The position numbers and the translations under genes are program-made. From Hirudo medicinalis (taxonomy: Eukaryota > Annelida > Clitellata > Hirudinida > Hirudinidae): DNA of 10,238 nt. The stretch lies in contig MPNW01001391.1 in assembly GCA_011800805.1 (NCBI GenBank), positions 36,892-47,129 on the forward strand, given 5' to 3'. Positions 6,715-10,238 of the stretch are shown piece by piece. Below the pieces are notes generated by a model. That model saw only the letters and a program-made list of their open reading frames with translations, was not told the origin of the DNA and made no database searches. Numbering within the stretch: the stretch's first letter is position 1; the number at the start of each line of letters is the position of its first letter.

Positions 6715-6787
6715 ATTTTTGTTTTGTTTTGTTGTTGTTTTGTTGTTGTTTTGCTTTGTTTTGTTGTTGTTTTGTTTTGTTTTTCAG
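6715..6787 (+). promoter_or_regulatory. TTTTG tract ending in a strong 3' splice-site match
   Basis: A (TTTTG/TTG)n tract, U-rich when transcribed, runs directly into GTTTTTCAG, an excellent 3' splice acceptor ending at 6787. It could serve cis- or trans-splicing, or simply be the chance end of a T-rich repeat. Confidence 0.3.
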
Positions 6788-6860
6788 AAATTCCTTCGAA
6801 ATGGAAAGTCAGATTTCGAGATTTTTTGTGTAAATCAATTGTTTTTCAATAAAAGTTCCG
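6788..6860 (+). other. Possible terminal exon with poly(A) signal
   Basis: After the acceptor at 6787, the sequence is open in one frame for about 20 codons to a TAA at 6849-6851. An alternative ATG at 6801 gives a 10-codon frame. AATAAA lies at 6848-6853. Acceptor, short open frame and poly(A) signal come in the right order for a last exon, but each is weak and nothing upstream supplies a clear donor. Confidence 0.15.
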
Positions 6861-6884
6861 AACGAAATTGACAGAGTATATATG

Positions 6885-6949
6885 AAATAATAATTGTCTT
6901 AATTATAATTGTTAATTAATAATTATTAACTTAATTACAATTATTATTT
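6885..6949. other. Inverted repeat with perfect 13-bp outer arms
   Basis: AAATAATAATTGT (6885-6897) and ACAATTATTATTT (6937-6949) are exact reverse complements. Inner arms GTTAAT (6911-6916) and ATTAAC (6925-6930) also pair. It forms a cruciform-capable, A/T-rich stem. A 65-bp element with 13-bp terminal inverted repeats would be very small for a MITE, so the origin is uncertain. Confidence 0.7.
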
Positions 6950-7101
6950 TAAACAACCATTCAATCACTCGAAATTCCTAACGACTGAAGGCTGGTTGGC
7001 CACTTTTGGCAAGTCCCAAACGCATGTTACTCCGTTGGTGATCTTCATATCGACGACGTGAAATGTGGAAGCTAAATTTAATCAAATCAAACATTTTGAA
7101 C

Positions 7102-7290
7102 ACCTGAGATCTTTTGAGATACACGTGAATACCTGAGATCTTTTGAGATACACGTGAATACCTGAGATCTTTTGAGATACACGTGAATACCTGAGATCTT
7201 TTGAGATACACGTGAACACCTGAGATCTTTTGAGATACACGTGAATACCTGAGATCTTTTGAGATACACGTGAACACCTGAGATCATTTT
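7102..7290. repeat. 29-bp minisatellite, 6 full copies, one CACGTG each
   Basis: Units start at 7102, 7131, 7160, 7189, 7218 and 7247, with a truncated seventh at 7276-7290. The unit opens ACCTGAGATCTTTTGAGATA and ends CACGTGAAT or CACGTGAAC, the last base alternating T/C between copies. CACGTG E-boxes recur at 7122, 7151, 7180, 7209, 7238 and 7267. The minus strand has no stop in any frame of the unit, and 29 is not a multiple of 3. All three frames therefore run open through the array and read the same peptide string in rotated register. These frames are artefacts. The evenly spaced E-boxes could bind bHLH-zip factors. Confidence 0.97.
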
Positions 7291-7587
7291 CTAAAACATC
7301 GAATAAGTTCACCGTTCATTGTAAACACCACCACGAATAATTGCCTTTAATGACATCACAATGAAGCTTCCTTCTCAGAATATTTCTAAAAGAATATAAT
7401 TTCTCGAATCCTCCCAAATAATCACATCGAAATTACTTTCCATGGCAACAGACAATTTTTACAGTGCAAAAATAAAAACGTGATTTGCCTCTCAAAAGCT
7501 GGAATCATTATCGGGATGAGAAATTTCTGTTTTCATCCTTTTTTGTCTCATCCTTTCTTCCTTTGCTAGTGTGCTTGTGTGCTTGTG
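7291..7587. other. Unique sequence without recognised feature
   Basis: Moderate composition with no tandem structure or open frame of note. The end (about 7530-7585) is T/C- and TG-rich. Confidence 0.5.
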
Positions 7588-7619
7588 TGTTTTAGTGTTT
7601 GTCTGTTTTAGTGTTTGTT
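7588..7619. repeat. 16-bp tandem duplication in a TG-rich stretch
   Basis: TGTTTTAGTGTTTGTC (7588-7603) is followed by TGTTTTAGTGTTTGTT (7604-7619), one mismatch at the last base. It is preceded by GTGTGCTTGTGTGCTTGTGTG. Confidence 0.9.
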
Positions 7620-7980
7620 TGACTGGACTTGTTATGATCTTAATATTCAATGAAAATTTCAGACTTGTAGTTATGTGATTATTAAATTATTGATTTATAT
7701 ATAAAATTATGCGGAGAATGATTTATATTGCGTAATATTAATTAAGTAACAAAGTCAAACAATAAACACAAATTAATAATCACATTAAACACGTTGTGAT
7801 TTCACTACAACAATAACTAATTACATTTGTTTCTTGAAAGTTTGCCAGTTACAGAGACTCTTGCGAGTGACCTGTGGATTGAACATTGTAATATAATAAT
7901 TATTAATATTGTTTATATTATAATTAAAAATTACCAATTAATAATAATTATTATTTATTTATTTATTCCTTTAACACTGT
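7620..7980. other. AT-rich spacer
   Basis: AATCACA and TGTGATT (about 7777-7800) make a 7-bp stem with a 10-nt loop. Otherwise only A/T-rich sequence, with ATTATTTATTTATTTATT near 7950. Confidence 0.5.
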
Positions 7981-7999
7981 AATCGGTTGATAACGTCCG

Positions 8000-8007
8000 T
8001 GACGTCA
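8000..8007. promoter_or_regulatory. CRE palindrome TGACGTCA
   Basis: A third exact copy of the CREB/ATF site in the window, in the context CCGTGACGTCATAATTCG. It begins a modestly GC-richer unique stretch (7990-8150). Confidence 0.4.
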
Positions 8008-8126
8008 TAATTCGTGAAACTATCCACAATTTCCACTTTCTTTGCTTCTTCATTCCATCCGCTCATAAAACTTGGAAACAACTTCAACGGAATGCCTGGG
8101 GCTGCTGATGTTGATGATCCGTTGGT

Positions 8127-8143
8127 TGGGAGTTCAACTCCCA
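8127..8143. other. 17-nt palindrome around a single C
   Basis: TGGGAGTT, C, AACTCCCA: perfect 8-bp arms about one central base. The GAGTTCAACTC core resembles a tRNA T-arm, but no A-box lies at a suitable distance, so I do not call a tRNA. Confidence 0.7.
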
Positions 8144-8289
8144 TTACGAACTGACTTCATCTTAATATTGATGATCACCATTTGTCAAGCTCTCCAAGAT
8201 TATTGCTGGTTAATAATAATTTGTTTTAAAAATTAGTTCGATGTAAATGTGGTTCATTTATGTAGCGCATGACATCACAAGCGGTTTTT

Positions 8290-8390
8290 TCAACCTTGTA
8301 CAAACACAGTTCAGGCTGGGTTGCGAACCCGGCAGCGTAAAACAACCTGTTGTCATTAAAATCGCATGTAGTTAACCACTGAGTTAAACT
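8290..8390 (-). mobile_element. tRNA-derived SINE-like element or tRNA pseudogene
   Basis: Read on the minus strand, GTTTAACTCAGTGGTTA (8389-8373) matches the RNA polymerase III A-box, the tRNA D-arm. About 45 bases later CCGGGTTCGCAACCCAG (8332-8316) matches the B-box, with a T-arm of four paired bases out of five and a TTCGCAA loop. Box spacing is tRNA-like. The D-stem does not close and no convincing anticodon arm or acceptor stem forms, so it is not a working tRNA. A tRNA-derived SINE head is the likeliest reading. The downstream part (CCTGAACTGTGTTTGTACAA onward, perhaps to about 8250) may be the SINE body. No target-site duplication or poly(A) tail was found. Confidence 0.55.
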
Positions 8391-8930
8391 TATTGATAAA
8401 TAACATTAACAACGATGATGAATAATTACAATATTATTCAATGTTCAGATGAGAATGTGATTGAGATTGAAAATCTGCTAATGTAAAATTATTACCAGGA
8501 GTTTGTAATGAAAATAATTTATTATTGAGGAATATTAAATATTATAAATTACTGGGATATAATTATAACTTTGAAATTTATTATAATATTTTCAAATTAT
8601 TTAATAATATTAAAATTAATATAGTAACTTATTACAATATTCATATTATTATTGTAACTTATTATAACGTTTTTATAATTATGTCGAAGAAGTTTATTGA
8701 AGATATTTTGCAGAAAATAATGTAACTTTTGCCTTGTCATGTCATTCACAATTCTGTCAGTCATCCCTGCAGATGGAAACATAATGAAATTTAACTGGAA
8801 TGACTTTCTTTTATTGCCTCACATTTATTCAGTTAAATCAAATTATTATTTCTTAAGGTAATTATAATTGTTTAATGTTATTAATTTAAACTTAATCATT
8901 CTCAATTCGTGCTATATATATTCGCCGTAC
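8391..8930. other. AT-rich region
   Basis: At 8525-8720 the sequence is almost pure A/T, with the phrase GTAACTTATTA recurring at about 8624 and 8656, a hint of a decayed repeat. Open frames here are short and Asn/Ile/Tyr-rich, as A/T-rich DNA gives. No gene is supported. Confidence 0.55.
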
Positions 8931-8968
8931 AATTTTTCCGGTTAATTTTTTAACGAAAAAAAAAGAAA

Positions 8969-8984
8969 TTTTTTAATTAAAAAA
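8969..8984. other. Perfect 16-bp T/A palindrome
   Basis: TTTTTTAATTAAAAAA lies inside a run of A- and T-tracts (8940-9000). GGTTAATTTTTTAACG just upstream also folds. Such A-tracts bend DNA and exclude nucleosomes. Confidence 0.7.
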
Positions 8985-8998
8985 AGAAAATTTTTGTT

Positions 8999-9254
8999 TA
9001 CTAAACGAAATTATTCGCAAAAATAATTTTGTTTATTTAAAGAATAATTCTCTGAAATTGTCTTCATTAATATTTCATTGAAGTATTTCCACAAGGAATA
9101 AAAGCAGCAAATTGAATCCTACGCAACATGGCAATGATGAGGAATAAAACTCTTTATTGAATTTGAAAATTATTCTTCCAAAAATGCGCATTTTCTTCAA
9201 AGTAATTATTACATAATTAATACTAATAATATTTAATATTATCATTTATCTACG
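8999..9254. other. AT-rich spacer with short motifs
   Basis: AATAAA words occur at about 9097 and 9143. A 10-codon frame starts at an ATG in CAACATGGCAATG (about 9128). Neither is enough to call an exon. Confidence 0.45.
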
Positions 9255-9275
9255 TCATCATCATCATCATCATCA
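9255..9275. repeat. (TCA)7 microsatellite
   Basis: Seven perfect TCA units preceded by TACG. The same ATC orientation as the tracts at 6535-6610 and 10063-10115. Confidence 0.93.
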
Positions 9276-9426
9276 AGGATTATCGTGGAATAAAGGCTCA
9301 TTACAAATTGTAAAAATTATTATTACTAAAAATTAGAGAGAAACGTTATTTTTATGTACGCGTAAAATTATTAATAACATAATTACGACATAAAAATTCG
9401 AATTTTTCTTTCTATTTAATTTAATT

Positions 9427-9600
9427 CTAAAATTCCTCTCGGCATGGGCAAAAAAGGTGGCAATTTTTATTTAAAACTTTTTGGCGCCATCAGTCTTCCT
9501 TCCTCTGGTCGTCTGCTCAGAAATTCTGGCGGGAAGTGACAAGTTACGACTTTGCTCCAGCGATGAGGCATTCAAAATCTCACAGGAACCAGGACATCGT
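9427..9600. promoter_or_regulatory. GC-richer island with two E2F-like sites
   Basis: TTTTTGGCGCCA (9478-9489) and TGGCGGGAA (9527-9535) both match E2F-DP consensus variants (TTTSGCGC and its GCGGGAA form). The surrounding unique sequence is richer in G+C than its flanks. On the minus strand GATGGCGCCAAAAAG places an ATG in the first site, but the frame ends after seven codons. A promoter is possible but not shown. Confidence 0.3.
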
Positions 9601-9639
9601 TCATCAGCATGTGCCCGTAACAGGACATTATTAACATTC

Positions 9640-9850
9640 TACTTACTATAATTTATTCATATTATATAATTACTTATTATATTATTATAACTACTTAGTA
9701 TATTACAATTTATTCATTGTTATTATTATTACTTATTGTAATATTCTAATTTATTCATATTATATTATTACTTATTATAATATTATAATTTATTCATATT
9801 ATCTTATTTATTAAAATATTATCATATCATCCTACTCATTATAATATTTT
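9640..9850. repeat. Degenerate AT-rich repeat, unit about 40 bp
   Basis: AATTTATTCA starts at 9650, 9707, 9748 and 9787, each followed by a TATTATTACTTATTATAA-like body. Spacings of 57, 41 and 39 show a decayed array with an indel. Confidence 0.7.
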
Positions 9851-10062
9851 AATAGGTAAACTATTCATAATAATTAGCAAGCGTTCTACAATCACGTCTC
9901 CTCATCTTCAAGCAAAAGTCACGACCTCAAAGTTGTTCATTGTTCCACAATTATGAGTTTCTAACGTCGTTGAATCATTTTCTTGAATTTCATTGTAATT
10001 ATAAACGATATTAATTATTGGCTTTCTATCAGAATATAAGCTTCATCGCCACCATTACCGTC

Positions 10063-10115
10063 AGCAACGATTCGTCGTCATCATCAACATCATCGACTTC
10101 ATAACCGTCATCAAC
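10063..10115. repeat. Degenerate ATC/GTC repeat
   Basis: TCGTCGTCATCATCAACATC, then CATCGACTTCATAACCGTC and CATCAACATC: a decayed ATC-type tract that passes into the TTC tract. Confidence 0.8.
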
Positions 10116-10117
10116 AT

Positions 10118-10238
10118 CACTTTATTCTTCTTCTTCTTCTTCTTCTTCTTATTCTTTCTTCTTCTTCTTCTTCTTCATCTTCTTCTTCTTCTTATTCTTC
10201 TTCTTATTATTCTTCTTTTCTTCTTCTTCTTCTTCTTT
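10118..10238. repeat. TTC (GAA) polypyrimidine microsatellite, runs off the window
   Basis: Over 110 bases of TTC units with TTA, TCA and TTTC interruptions, almost all pyrimidine on the plus strand. Long GAA/TTC tracts can form triplex (H-DNA). The array continues past the window end. Confidence 0.97.

Noticed and set aside
6435..6871. Overlapping frames rich in Ile/Val, His or Phe/Cys
   Set aside because: They are translations of the ATC/GTC and TTTTG tracts.
7102..7290. CRISPR array
   Set aside because: The 29-bp units are directly adjacent with no spacers, and the genome style is eukaryotic; it is a minisatellite.
8120..8150. A second tRNA-like T-arm
   Set aside because: No A-box lies at a plausible distance; it is better described as a palindrome.
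8316..8389. Functional tRNA gene
   Set aside because: A- and B-boxes match, but the D-stem does not close, and no acceptor stem or clear anticodon arm forms.
8525..8782. Asn/Ile/Tyr-rich frames on both strands
   Set aside because: Short frames in nearly pure A/T sequence; the plus-strand one starts at TTG.

Overview
The window looks like non-coding DNA from an animal nuclear genome. It is very A+T-rich (roughly 70% by eye), crowded with microsatellites and minisatellites, and has no long open frame with protein-like composition. Ribosome-binding sites and compact gene packing, which a prokaryote would show, are absent. Short islands of higher G+C carry palindromic CRE (TGACGTCA) and E-box (TCACGTGA) words. 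A tRNA-derived SINE-like element is present. The style (AT-rich, ACGT-core palindromes, many ATC/GAT tracts) would fit a marine invertebrate such as a tunicate, but that is a guess from texture, not an identification.

Layout. 1-570: two minisatellites (27 bp and 44 bp units) separated by AT-rich DNA. 720-960: GAT and ATT microsatellites. 1040-1200: a GC-richer island with a CRE and a KLF-like box. 1229-1456: ten units of a 22/23-bp minisatellite. 1739-1967: a 42-bp duplication and a GGAT tract. 2040-2210: a second CRE/E-box/KLF-type island. 2414-2447: a compact hairpin. 2731-3125: CCAT and compound GAT/GAC repeats, with one undetermined base at 2889. 3240-3530: POU/Otx/forkhead-like words and a perfect hairpin. 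4140-4280: a GC-richer patch that could hold a short first exon on either strand. 4300-4960: AT-rich desert. 5070-5320: the densest cluster of CRE, E-box and E2F-like words. 5525-5711: an AAC tract and a 19-bp triplication ending in a hairpin. 5814-6105: a small CpG-rich island, followed by competing inverted repeats and a TATA-like word. 6196-6785: ATTC/ACTC, ATC/GTC and TTTTG tracts, ending in a good 3' splice-site match and a possible terminal exon. 6885-6949: an inverted repeat. 7102-7290: a 29-bp minisatellite carrying one CACGTG per unit. 8318-8389: a minus-strand tRNA-derived element. 9427-9600: an E2F-like GC-richer island. 10118-10238: a long TTC tract running off the end.

No protein-coding gene can be called with confidence. 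The open frames present are by-products of simple repeats, or are weak exon candidates. No undescribed biological system is demonstrated. The best leads are the ACGT-palindrome islands, the CpG-rich island with its adjoining alternative stems, the E-box minisatellite and the tRNA-derived SINE.
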